DNA from: JAIBBG01 sp043748015
Lineage (GTDB): Bacteria; Bacteroidota; Bacteroidia; Flavobacteriales_D; Sanyastnellaceae
Direction: 5' to 3'
DNA length: 62,370 nucleotides
Assembly: GCA_043748015.1 (NCBI GenBank)
Contig: JAYTOA010000141.1
Location: 1-62,370, forward strand
The translations under genes and the position numbers were made by a program. The notes beneath the pieces are model-generated. The model saw only the letters and a program-made list of their open reading frames with translations. It was not told the DNA's origin and did no database searches. Below, in pieces: positions 1-7,387 of the stretch (its first letter is position 1; every line of letters starts with the position of its first letter).

Positions 1-70
1 TTTCGTTGAGGAAAATTATTTTCTTTGTTTTGATTCGAATGAATGTTCTGGCAATCTTACGACCTCTCAA
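1..70 (-). CDS. Possible 5' end of a downstream gene, cut by window edge
   Basis: An open frame starting with TTG at 70 runs off the left edge without a stop (about 23 codons, basic, beginning MRGRKIARTF if TTG is the start). It lies only 8 nt after the stop of the substrate-binding protein on the same strand, so it could be the next gene of that operon, for example a permease. Too little sequence is present to identify a family, and the frame may be chance. Confidence 0.25.
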   Translation of the reverse strand, partial: MRGRKIARTFIRIKTKKIIFLNE

Positions 71-78
71 AAATAGTT

Positions 79-1743
79 CTATTGATCTGCCTTATTGATT
101 TTTCTTACCGTCCGCAGGTCAAGCATGTTTACAGGATTGGTCTGTAATCCTGTGATGTTATTTCTTACGAAATGTGAAACCTGGTCGTAATAAAGTGGAA
201 TAACTGGCGCTTCACTCATTAGTATGTCGTTGAGCTGTGCATACATTTTAAAACGCAAACTGTCATTGGTTTCTGTTTTTGATTTTTTATAAAGGATGTC
301 ATATTCCGCGTTATGGAAATGGGTATAGTTTGGCCCTTTGGGACAAAAATTGTCACTGTAGAAAACGGCAAGAAAATTCTCAGCATCAGCATAATCTGCT
401 AGCCATGATTTACGAAAAATGGATAGCTGACCTTTCGCTGATTGCTCTCGTAATGCAGGCCCCTGAAGCACGTTCACTCTTATACGGATGCCCGTTTTTT
501 CCAGCTGATGTTGAATGAATTCAATGAGATCGGTGTAATCACTTGTAGTGGAAACAACGAATTCAGGAAGTCCTTTGCCACCCGGAAAGCCTGCTTCGAT
601 AAGAAGTTGTGCCGCTTTATCTGTGTCGAAAGAGTAGTAGTGTTTTTCGTTGCCATATTTATTTAGAGTAGGCGGAAGGAATCCATTTTCCGCTGCGAAA
701 ACTGTGTTATTCCTTAAGTATTTGACCATGGATTTCCGATCAATAGCGTAGGAAATGGCTTGGCGAATTTTCACATCCATTAAAGGTGAGTTTTTATTGA
801 TGTCCATTTCCGGATCCATCAAAATGCCGAGATAGTCTGTTTTTATGAATGGCGTTTTCTGAAAGTGAATGTCTTTTTCATAGGCTGCGACAAGATTTCC
901 TTCGGCATCCAATAATTCATCTTTGAATGAAGTGTGTATGCCGCTCATAAAATCATATCTGCCCTGAAGCAATCCCTGAAATTCAACTGACATGTCTTTT
1001 ACGAAATCGATTTTAACTCCTTTGAGATAGGGAAGTCTGTTGCCTGCTTCATCTTTTTGCCAATAGTGATTATTGCGATGAAACACCAATGCTACGTTTT
1101 CATACCAGAATGCAAATTGAAAGGGACCACATCCAATCGGGTGATCTCGAAAATCATCTTTATAAAATTCGACAACTTCATGTGGGACGACGTTGCAATA
1201 TTGCATGGATAGCAAACCAAGAAATGGTTGAAACGGTTCTTTCAAATGAATCTGTAACGTACTATCGTCAGGGGCAAAGAATCCACCACTATTTGAAATG
1301 TCTACGCTGGAAAAAATCCATGTTGCCGGTGATGCCAGTTTCTGATCGAGCAATCTTTTGAAACTGTAAACGAAATCTGAGGCCAGTACTTTTCGCCCGG
1401 AAGTATCATCGAATTGTTGGCTCGGATGAAAATATACGGAGTCGCGTAAATGAAAGGTATAGGTAAGTCCATCTGCCGAAATATTCCAACTTTTCGCTAC
1501 GCAGGGAACCACATTCATAACACTATCAAGCTCAACAAGTCCGTCAAATAGTTGATTGGTAGCCCACATCACTTCAATGTCACGCGAGAATGCAGGATCT
1601 AAAGATGTAATTCCATTGCTCTCATTATAAAGGAAAACTTCGTCGTCGTTGTTGTGATGGTTATTGCATGACGGCAAAATAAAAAGCGTTGTCACTGACA
1701 ACGCAAACGAAATGACGAAACGGTTGGTATTTATTGATTTCAT
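79..1743 (-). CDS. ABC transporter substrate-binding lipoprotein, family 5 (peptide/dipeptide type)
   Basis: A 554-residue extracytoplasmic solute-binding protein of the SBP_bac_5 (OppA/DppA) family. It would capture oligopeptides or similar ligands at the membrane surface for an ABC importer. The N-terminus is a lipoprotein signal ending in a lipobox (LPSC, Cys near residue 26). The family core is clear: a GITSLDPAFSRD segment, then the SWNISADGLTYTFHLR segment (residues about 85-100) and ASDFVYSFKRLLD. The C-terminal half has EAPVIPLYYDQ, also typical. The ATG at 1743 is the first base block after a possible promoter element (TACCTTTG on the minus strand, 1759-1752). No permease or ATPase gene lies upstream; they could lie beyond the left edge. 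The ligand cannot be read from the sequence. Confidence 0.9.
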   Translation of the reverse strand: MKSINTNRFVISFALSVTTLFILPSCNNHHNNDDEVFLYNESNGITSLDPAFSRDIEVMWATNQLFDGLVELDSVMNVVPCVAKSWNISADGLTYTFHLRDSVYFHPSQQFDDTSGRKVLASDFVYSFKRLLDQKLASPATWIFSSVDISNSGGFFAPDDSTLQIHLKEPFQPFLGLLSMQYCNVVPHEVVEFYKDDFRDHPIGCGPFQFAFWYENVALVFHRNNHYWQKDEAGNRLPYLKGVKIDFVKDMSVEFQGLLQGRYDFMSGIHTSFKDELLDAEGNLVAAYEKDIHFQKTPFIKTDYLGILMDPEMDINKNSPLMDVKIRQAISYAIDRKSMVKYLRNNTVFAAENGFLPPTLNKYGNEKHYYSFDTDKAAQLLIEAGFPGGKGLPEFVVSTTSDYTDLIEFIQHQLEKTGIRIRVNVLQGPALREQSAKGQLSIFRKSWLADYADAENFLAVFYSDNFCPKGPNYTHFHNAEYDILYKKSKTETNDSLRFKMYAQLNDILMSEAPVIPLYYDQVSHFVRNNITGLQTNPVNMLDLRTVRKINKADQ

Positions 1744-1751
1744 GACCTGCC

Positions 1752-1759
1752 CAAAGGTA
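1752..1759 (-). promoter_or_regulatory. Putative -7 element TAnnTTTG for the substrate-binding protein gene
   Basis: On the minus strand the bases read TACCTTTG, matching the Bacteroidota -7 consensus TAnnTTTG. It ends only 8 nt before the ATG at 1743, so the transcript would have almost no leader. I see no good TTG at the -33 position, so this is tentative. Confidence 0.35.
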
Positions 1760-1837
1760 TGGTCAAATGTTTATGTCAGAAAATTGAGCGCCTATGTTTT
1801 GAAATCGCCTTCTATGTTTTGAATGATGATTTTTCTC

Positions 1838-2281
1838 TTATTTATTGTCGTCATCTTTTTCAAGATGCATGGATTCGCGCACGAGGTCGGCACTTTCCGC
1901 AGGATAATAGCGGTCTTGTTTTCTCTTCCCAAGATTGTCATAGCGTTTCCAATTGCCCACTTTTACTCCTTTCACATATTCGCCTTCACTTTCCAATTGT
2001 CCATTAGGATGATAAAAAACGAAATGTCCATCTTCAAGAAAGTTTTTGCCAACTTTTACATAGTTGCCTGATGCGATTTTTTTATCCATGTAATCGTAGA
2101 TAGCGCCATCAAAAGTTTCTTCTTCATTTTTATTCAACACAAGTTTGTAGCTGGCTTTGTACTCGGCCGAAACCTGCATCATGGCGTTTAGGTGAATGAC
2201 GTGCTTCTCCGCTTGCGCCGAAAGAGAGTTCGTCAAAGTGCTTATGAGAATGATGCCGAGAAAAGATAATGTTGCTTTCAT
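1838..2281 (-). CDS. Secreted MORN-repeat-like protein
   Basis: A 147-residue protein with a signal peptide (MKATLSFLGIILISTLTNSLSAQA). The second half carries MORN/YwqK-type repeats: YHPNGQLESEGEY followed by VKGVKVGNWKRYDNLGK. Such repeats form short beta-hairpins in many Bacteroidota surface or periplasmic proteins of unknown role. I chose the ATG at 2281 because it is followed directly by the signal peptide; an upstream in-frame start at 2332 would add 17 residues that do not look secretory. It is divergent from the EEP-family lipoprotein gene at 2420, with about 140 nt between. No specific function can be assigned. Confidence 0.7.
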   Translation of the reverse strand: MKATLSFLGIILISTLTNSLSAQAEKHVIHLNAMMQVSAEYKASYKLVLNKNEEETFDGAIYDYMDKKIASGNYVKVGKNFLEDGHFVFYHPNGQLESEGEYVKGVKVGNWKRYDNLGKRKQDRYYPAESADLVRESMHLEKDDDNK

Positions 2282-2419
2282 TGGGATATAGTTCTTGCTA
2301 CTCTTACGCGAGCAGTTGTCGAAAGTTTCCATTCACTGGTAATGTTTTTTCGAAGAGCGAGTAACTGATGATTTTCGATTGGGGTGGATTCATTCGCGTT
2401 TTCATTGCATCTTTCGGCC

Positions 2420-3478
2420 ATGAAAAATTTTAGAAATAGAATGTTGGTACTCTTCGGAGGTGCGCTCACGGTTGTTCTCTTGGGCAATGCATCCTGCGAG
2501 CATGTCGCAAAAGGTAATGATGTGGGAATTGCGAATGCCCCGCAGGAAATAACGGTTGCATTCTATAACGTGGAAAATTTATTTGACACGGTCGATGACC
2601 CGAAAATAAATGACGAAGATTTCACACCCAGTGGTAAATTGAAGTGGAATGATGAAAGATATAAGTTGAAGTTGAGTCATCTCGCTGATGTTTTTGATGC
2701 TTTGCCGGGAGAGCTTCCGGCCTTTTTGGGATTGTGTGAAATTGAAAACAGAAAAGTGTTGGAAGATCTGAGGGGCCAGACCAAGATAGCCGGAAATCAT
2801 TATGGCATCATTCACAAGGACAGTCCTGATGACAGAGGAATTGATGTTGCGGCATTCTATGATAGCTCGCGCGTAAGTGTTGAATATTTCAATTATACAA
2901 CCATCAATCTTCCTGATCCACAAAGACCGCACACACGCGATTTACTTTATGTCAAGTTGAAAGTAAATCATGAAGTGATTCATCTTTTTGTTAATCATTG
3001 GCCAAGTCGAAGCGGTGGTCAAGTGGAATCAGAGCCAAACAGAATTGCTGTCGCAAATGTGTTGGAGTCGCTTATCACTAAAATTGAAAAGTCAGACTCT
3101 AAGGCGAAAATTCTGATCATGGGCGACTTCAATGATTATCCAACCGACAAGAGTATTGCAACGATACTTCATGCCGGTATCAATAAAGAGAATCGTCTTT
3201 TCAATTATATGTATGATGACCACAAAGCAGGACAGGGTAGCTATTATTATAAGAATGAATGGGGAGCACTAGATCAATTCATCAGCAGTAAATTTTTATT
3301 GAATGCAAGGAATGGATGGGCTTCTTCAGAAAATTCAGCTTACATTTTTAAAGATGATCTCATTTTGTTCAAAGACAAAGAAGGAGTTCAACGGCCTAAC
3401 AGAACTTTTGTTGGCGAAGATTACAAAGGCGGCTACAGCGATCACTTGGCCATTTACATGATACTTTCGTGGAAGTAA
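2420..3478 (+). CDS. Endonuclease/exonuclease/phosphatase (EEP) family lipoprotein
   Basis: A 352-residue protein of the Mg2+-dependent EEP superfamily (DNase I, exonuclease III and sphingomyelinase-like folds). Family landmarks appear in order: AFYNVENLFDT (metal-site Asn), GLCEIENRKVL (catalytic Glu), the VNHWPSRSGG loop (catalytic His region), LIMGDFNDYP (Asp/Asn pair) and the terminal YSDHLAIYM (Ser-Asp-His). The N-terminus is a lipoprotein signal with lipobox GNASC, so the enzyme is probably membrane-anchored outside the cytoplasm. The ATG at 2420 precedes this signal directly; an in-frame upstream start (2384) gives a poor N-terminus. Extracellular nuclease or phosphodiesterase activity is likely, but the substrate is unknown. 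Bacteroidota genomes commonly carry this type. Confidence 0.85.
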   Translation: MKNFRNRMLVLFGGALTVVLLGNASCEHVAKGNDVGIANAPQEITVAFYNVENLFDTVDDPKINDEDFTPSGKLKWNDERYKLKLSHLADVFDALPGELPAFLGLCEIENRKVLEDLRGQTKIAGNHYGIIHKDSPDDRGIDVAAFYDSSRVSVEYFNYTTINLPDPQRPHTRDLLYVKLKVNHEVIHLFVNHWPSRSGGQVESEPNRIAVANVLESLITKIEKSDSKAKILIMGDFNDYPTDKSIATILHAGINKENRLFNYMYDDHKAGQGSYYYKNEWGALDQFISSKFLLNARNGWASSENSAYIFKDDLILFKDKEGVQRPNRTFVGEDYKGGYSDHLAIYMILSWK

Positions 3479-3765
3479 AAACAGTTGAAATCAATACCTT
3501 TTGAGTACTCTGTATTTTTTTCATGTGCGACTTCTGGAATAATACCCTGAAGCGAATAAATGCTCTTTGGCCGGATAGTTTATTGTTCCGGTTTAAGAAA
3601 TATTGAATCCAATAGTTAAAAACGGAATTCGAGGTTGCATCTTTTGTTTTCGTTATTAAAGTAATTTTTCAACGAAAATTCAGGTAGGGATAACTAGCAT
3701 CCTGAGCGCTTTTCTTGTTTCGTGAAAATTCACACATCATTACTCTTATCAAATGAAGATGAAAC
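3479..3765. other. Non-coding spacer with no recognised feature
   Basis: This spacer lies between the EEP-family gene (plus) and the dodecin gene (minus), which converge. I find no convincing open frame, tRNA or repeat in it. The only structured element nearby is the hairpin at 3766-3794. Confidence 0.5.
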
Positions 3766-3794
3766 AAAAAGTCCCGCATGTTGCAGGACTTTTT
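3766..3794 (-). terminator. Intrinsic terminator of the dodecin-H1 gene (probably bidirectional)
   Basis: An inverted repeat AAAAAGTCC / GGACTTTTT, extended by GCA/TGC with one mismatch, lies 40 nt beyond the stop of the dodecin gene. The T-runs on both strands suggest it could also end transcription from the plus-strand EEP gene. Confidence 0.75.
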
Positions 3795-3834
3795 AGATTT
3801 TTTTACTAAACTAAGAGTTGTAAACGGAATACGA

Positions 3835-4212
3835 TTACTTCTTCGGAGCAGCAGCTTTTTTAGGAGCAGCAGCTTTCTTCTTAGGAGCAGCAGCTTTTTT
3901 CTTAGTAGCAGCTTTTTTCTTTGGGGCAGCTTTCTTAGCAGCCTTTTTCACACCTTTTGGAGCGGCGTGCGATTTTGACTTTGTCTTCATATTAGTAACG
4001 GTTGATTTGTGATTTACAATTTGAAAAGTTATTTTGACCGTAACGCGATACTCATCCACTCTACCCTTTACTACTGTCGCGCTTTGATCTTGAACATATA
4101 CCGAGGCTATTTTGTCAAGTGTCTTTGAGGCTTCTGAAACTGCATTCGCTGTCGCATCTTCCCAGCTCTTTTTTGAAGAGCTCATTATTTCTATCACTTT
4201 TAGTAACCCCAT
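3835..4212 (-). CDS. Dodecin-like protein with a C-terminal histone-H1-like Lys/Ala/Pro tail
   Basis: The 125-residue product has two parts. Residues 1-67 form a dodecin domain: KVIEIMSSSKKSWEDA, then AVSEASKTLDKI, then RVDEYRVTVKITFQIV. Dodecins are small beta-alpha-beta-beta proteins that build hollow dodecamers binding flavins or CoA. The flavin-stacking Trp of archaeal dodecins (LRWFEV) corresponds here to Ser37 and the conserved Gln to Arg56. That resembles the SWEDA-type dodecin subfamily, so flavin binding is doubtful. Residues 75-125 are a basic tail of KKAA, APKK and KKKAAA units like bacterial histone-H1/AlgP tails, which bind DNA or other polyanions. The fusion is in frame. An internal ATG at 3990 (Met75) marks almost exactly the start of the tail and could give a separate 51-residue H1-like protein. 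A terminator follows at 3766-3794. Confidence 0.85.
   Translation of the reverse strand: MGLLKVIEIMSSSKKSWEDATANAVSEASKTLDKIASVYVQDQSATVVKGRVDEYRVTVKITFQIVNHKSTVTNMKTKSKSHAAPKGVKKAAKKAAPKKKAATKKKAAAPKKKAAAPKKAAAPKK
3838..3933 (-). repeat. Degenerate short tandem repeat encoding the APKKKAA tail
   Basis: The DNA of the basic tail consists of imperfect copies of a unit of about 20-25 bases (GGAGCAGCAGCTTT... on the plus strand), coding for AAAPKK(K). Such repeats can expand or contract in frame and vary the tail length. Confidence 0.6.
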
Positions 4213-4260
4213 CTTTTTTATCAGTGTGCTCTTACGAGCTTTCTCTTTTATTGTTCGGCA

Positions 4261-5169
4261 CTAAAAAAACAATGTGTGCATTTTTACTTTTCCATCACTT
4301 CTAATCTCCAGGGTCGGTGTTGGAATTTTTATGAAGTTTAAAAACTTCGCTGTCTTCATCATCCATTTTCTCTTCCATTGAACCCGTGTCAAATCTGCAT
4401 CAAATGAAATGTAGAATTCACGTTCGCGTTGAAAATTATTAACATCGAATGTGTTTGTTTTTGCATGCAACATTTCTGTTGCGCCATAACCAAATGCGAC
4501 ATTGATGAATCTCGGGAAAGCCGCGTCATACGCCAGAAAGCTATGAACGTTGAATGAGCACCAATATGTTTGTCCGTTGTAGTCTTTCAAAAGTCGTTGT
4601 TGAAAATTACGACCAAGTTGTTCAGGATTCATCATCGCAAAATCTGTTTGTGAGTATGAAAATTTTAAAGTGATGCGTTGTTCTCTCCATAATTTTTGTT
4701 GCGTGATAAATAAAAATGATCCTGATGTATTCGCAATCATATCACCTATCGAAAAACCCCATGCGTCACTTTTTGAATCCAATAGCTCGATGCCTGTAAG
4801 GTATATGAGGCCTGCGTTTCCGCCAATCCAGAGTCTTTGATTTTCTGTCATGCCACTCCACTTGAATGCATCATATCCATGTCTACCTAAAGTGTAAGAT
4901 GAAAACGCATGACCTGCTTTATCCATTTGCAACCATTCGTCATTGTCATTGAAAAAATGAAATGAAGAACGAGGATAATTTTTATACCAGAGTTGATCAA
5001 GTAAAAAATAGGAGCTACTCACTGCGATGATCGATCCTGCACCAAGTGTCCACTTTCTGCTTGTAGGTATTGTGTCGCTAGTGCTTGTCACCTGTGCGAT
5101 GCATGAGCTCAATGCGACTATCAACAACATGAATGTTGCTGCGATTTTATATGTGGATTGGAAATGCAT
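4261..5169 (-). CDS. DUF2279 family membrane-associated protein
   Basis: A 302-residue protein beginning with a secretion signal with a lipobox-like LSSC, then AQVTST. The central part matches the DUF2279 (YfiM-like) family of predicted periplasmic or envelope proteins: LLDQLWYKNYPRSSFHFFNDNDEW, MDKAGHAFSSYTLGR and DAWGFSIGDMIANTSG. The conserved KAGH and IGDMIANTSG stretches are the diagnostic part. The biochemical role of the family is not known. The ATG at 5169 gives a normal signal peptide. The gene is divergent from the hybrid kinase gene at 5291, and the 121-nt gap must hold both promoters, though I could not pick one with confidence. Confidence 0.8.
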   Translation of the reverse strand: MHFQSTYKIAATFMLLIVALSSCIAQVTSTSDTIPTSRKWTLGAGSIIAVSSSYFLLDQLWYKNYPRSSFHFFNDNDEWLQMDKAGHAFSSYTLGRHGYDAFKWSGMTENQRLWIGGNAGLIYLTGIELLDSKSDAWGFSIGDMIANTSGSFLFITQQKLWREQRITLKFSYSQTDFAMMNPEQLGRNFQQRLLKDYNGQTYWCSFNVHSFLAYDAAFPRFINVAFGYGATEMLHAKTNTFDVNNFQREREFYISFDADLTRVQWKRKWMMKTAKFLNFIKIPTPTLEIRSDGKVKMHTLFF

Positions 5170-5290
5170 TGAAACCTTCTGTGCAAATATTCGTATTGAA
5201 TGTCTTATTCAGCGACATGAAATTTTTTTAGTTGTGTACGGAACCATTTCACAAAATAATACAGGCAGAGGCTTATCCTTTTATAGGTTG

Positions 5291-7312
5291 ATGGCATTGT
5301 CAGCTATTTTGAGCAATGTCGTTTTCGGCATACTTTACATCGTAGTGCTTCGGGATGGAAGGGAGTTGTATTGGGATAGAGGATTGGTATTGGCATTCGT
5401 TGTTGTAGTTTATGTTCTTGGATATTCAAGCAAAATTGCAGCTGCAACATACGCAAGTCTGGTCTCATTTCTTTTCTACGTGGTAACAACTCTTTGCATC
5501 TGGACAGTTGCATACAATCAATTCGATGGGTTCTATTTTCTTTCACTATTTATTACTACACAGGCCTGCGCGTATTCTTTTCGAGACGAGCATTCTACTT
5601 TTTGGTTTGTCCTCTATCTATGTCTTGCGACCTTGGCGGGACTATTTTTTATAAGCGAAATCGATTTTCATAGAACCGGACTTTACGCGGTGATCATTGT
5701 GTTGATGTCGGTTTTGCAATATCTCGCATCGAAAGTGAAATGCAAATTCATGAGGGAGATGAAGATGAATCAGGATTTGCTTCGACTGTTAATTACAAAA
5801 TCTGAAGACGCTGTTTTTCTAACTGACATGAATGGAAACATTTTCGATTTGAATCCTCGCGTCACAGAACTCTTCGGATTTCAAAGAGAGGATTTGTTGA
5901 ATAGAGATTTCAAAGTGCTTCGCAAACATTCTCTCTCGGGTGTGGAAATCGAAAGTGGACTTTCTGAACTTGAAACGAATAAATTCTGGTCTATGGAAAC
6001 TATTCTCACCAGAAAGAACAAAACAGAAGTTCCTGTCCGCATTTCAATTACTCTTATTAAGAATGCCCAAAAGAAATATCTTGTTTACCGTGTGATGGAT
6101 ATCACTATCAATAAAGCACACGAAGCGGAAATTCTGGAGGCGCGTGACCGTGCTGAAGCAGCGGTGAAATCAAAAGGAAAATTTCTCGCTGTTATGAGCC
6201 ATGAAATACGAACTCCGCTTAATGGTGTTATTGCGACAACAAGTCTCATGGAACAAACGGATATGAGTAGTGAACAAATGGAATTCGCCCGGACGATTAA
6301 GAAGAGTGGTCAAAGTTTACTTATGCTCATCAATGACATTCTGGAATTTTCAAAAATGGAAAGCGGTAAGATGTTGCTCGATCCTCATCCATGTCAGATT
6401 GATGAACTCATATTGGATGTAGTAAATCTGATTCGACCGCATGCAACGGCAAAAGGAATTGATCTTAATGTTAGCGTGGACTCGAACATCCCTGCGCACA
6501 TGATGCTCGATGGACATCGCCTGAAACAAATTTTGATCAATCTTGTTGGCAATGCTGTCAAGTTTACGTCAAAGGGTAAAGTGGAGATCATTTGCGAAGT
6601 AGATCAAATGATGTATGAAGATGTGACACTGAAATTTAGCGTGAAGGATTCAGGAATAGGAATTCCTGAAGACAAAATGCACATGTTGTTTCAGTCATTC
6701 ACCCAAGTGGATTCCTCCATCAGCAGAAAATTTGGAGGTACAGGTCTTGGCCTCGCTATTTCGCGGCAGCTCGTAGAACTCATGGGAGGAAAAATTGCGG
6801 TTTCGAGTGTCGAAAACGATGGTACCACTTTTACATTCACAATCCTGGCGCAAGCAATTCAAGGATATCGCGTTATTGAAAAAACAGAAGCTGAAGCATA
6901 TCCTATAATGGTGGATTGCTCGAAACTGAAAGTGCTGGTAGCCGAAGACAACGAAATCAACCAACAAGTGCTAAGGTTCATTATGCAGAGTATAAATATG
7001 AGTGCGGATTTTGTGGTTGATGGAAGGCAGGCCGTTGATGCATGCAAAGTAAAGAACTACGATCTCATTTTCATGGATATGCAAATGCCGGAAATGGACG
7101 GAATCGCTGCAACAAAGGAATTACGATCTAATATGGTTCACCAACCATACATTATAGCTATCACTGCCAATTCATTCGAGGAAGACAAACGACTTTGTCT
7201 CGAAGTGGGAATGAATGATTTCCTCGCAAAGCCATTTGAAGTTTCTCAATTGAAAGCAGCCATTGGAAAATGGCAAGTGTCTTCCGGTCGTGACATGGAT
7301 TCGGCGGCTTGA
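5291..7312 (+). CDS. Membrane hybrid histidine kinase (TM-PAS-HisKA-HATPase-REC)
   Basis: A 673-residue hybrid sensor kinase. The first ~150 residues are several hydrophobic membrane helices. A PAS domain follows (about 155-270; DAVFLTDMNGNIFDLNP). The HisKA box is MSHEIRTPLNG with phospho-acceptor His304. The HATPase domain shows ILINLVGNAVKFT, DSGIGIP and GGTGLGLAIS. The C-terminal receiver has VAEDNE, phospho-acceptor Asp596 in FMDMQMPEMDG, an ITA Thr/Ser and the KPF lysine. There is no HPt or DNA-binding output, so phosphate must pass to another protein. The frame is open further upstream (to 5027) but that would overlap the divergent DUF2279 gene. I chose the ATG at 5291; a GTG at 5234 is the main alternative. 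Confidence 0.88.
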   Translation: MALSAILSNVVFGILYIVVLRDGRELYWDRGLVLAFVVVVYVLGYSSKIAAATYASLVSFLFYVVTTLCIWTVAYNQFDGFYFLSLFITTQACAYSFRDEHSTFWFVLYLCLATLAGLFFISEIDFHRTGLYAVIIVLMSVLQYLASKVKCKFMREMKMNQDLLRLLITKSEDAVFLTDMNGNIFDLNPRVTELFGFQREDLLNRDFKVLRKHSLSGVEIESGLSELETNKFWSMETILTRKNKTEVPVRISITLIKNAQKKYLVYRVMDITINKAHEAEILEARDRAEAAVKSKGKFLAVMSHEIRTPLNGVIATTSLMEQTDMSSEQMEFARTIKKSGQSLLMLINDILEFSKMESGKMLLDPHPCQIDELILDVVNLIRPHATAKGIDLNVSVDSNIPAHMMLDGHRLKQILINLVGNAVKFTSKGKVEIICEVDQMMYEDVTLKFSVKDSGIGIPEDKMHMLFQSFTQVDSSISRKFGGTGLGLAISRQLVELMGGKIAVSSVENDGTTFTFTILAQAIQGYRVIEKTEAEAYPIMVDCSKLKVLVAEDNEINQQVLRFIMQSINMSADFVVDGRQAVDACKVKNYDLIFMDMQMPEMDGIAATKELRSNMVHQPYIIAITANSFEEDKRLCLEVGMNDFLAKPFEVSQLKAAIGKWQVSSGRDMDSAA

Positions 7313-7367
7313 ATAAGTTTTAAAGCCAACTTTTCTTCTTAATTCAGTCTACATCATATAGGTTGCA

Positions 7368-7375
7368 TACATTTG
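7368..7375 (+). promoter_or_regulatory. Putative -7 element TACATTTG for the second hybrid kinase
   Basis: TACATTTG matches TAnnTTTG and lies 12 nt before the ATG at 7388, suggesting that the second kinase is transcribed on its own with a short leader. No good -33 TTG is present at the expected distance. Confidence 0.35.
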
Positions 7376-7387
7376 TAGCGTTCCGAT

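Noticed and set aside
279..1361. Plus-strand frames of 79-90 codons opposite the substrate-binding protein
   Set aside because: They lie within a clear 554-residue gene on the other strand and show no family features.
3778..3978. Ser/Phe/Leu-rich plus-strand frame opposite the H1-like tail
   Set aside because: It is the antisense of the Lys/Ala/Pro repeat; its repetitive composition follows from the repeat and it overlaps the terminator.
5027..5290. Upstream extension of the first hybrid kinase
   Set aside because: It would overlap the start of the divergent DUF2279 gene by over 140 nt and does not look like the rest of the protein.
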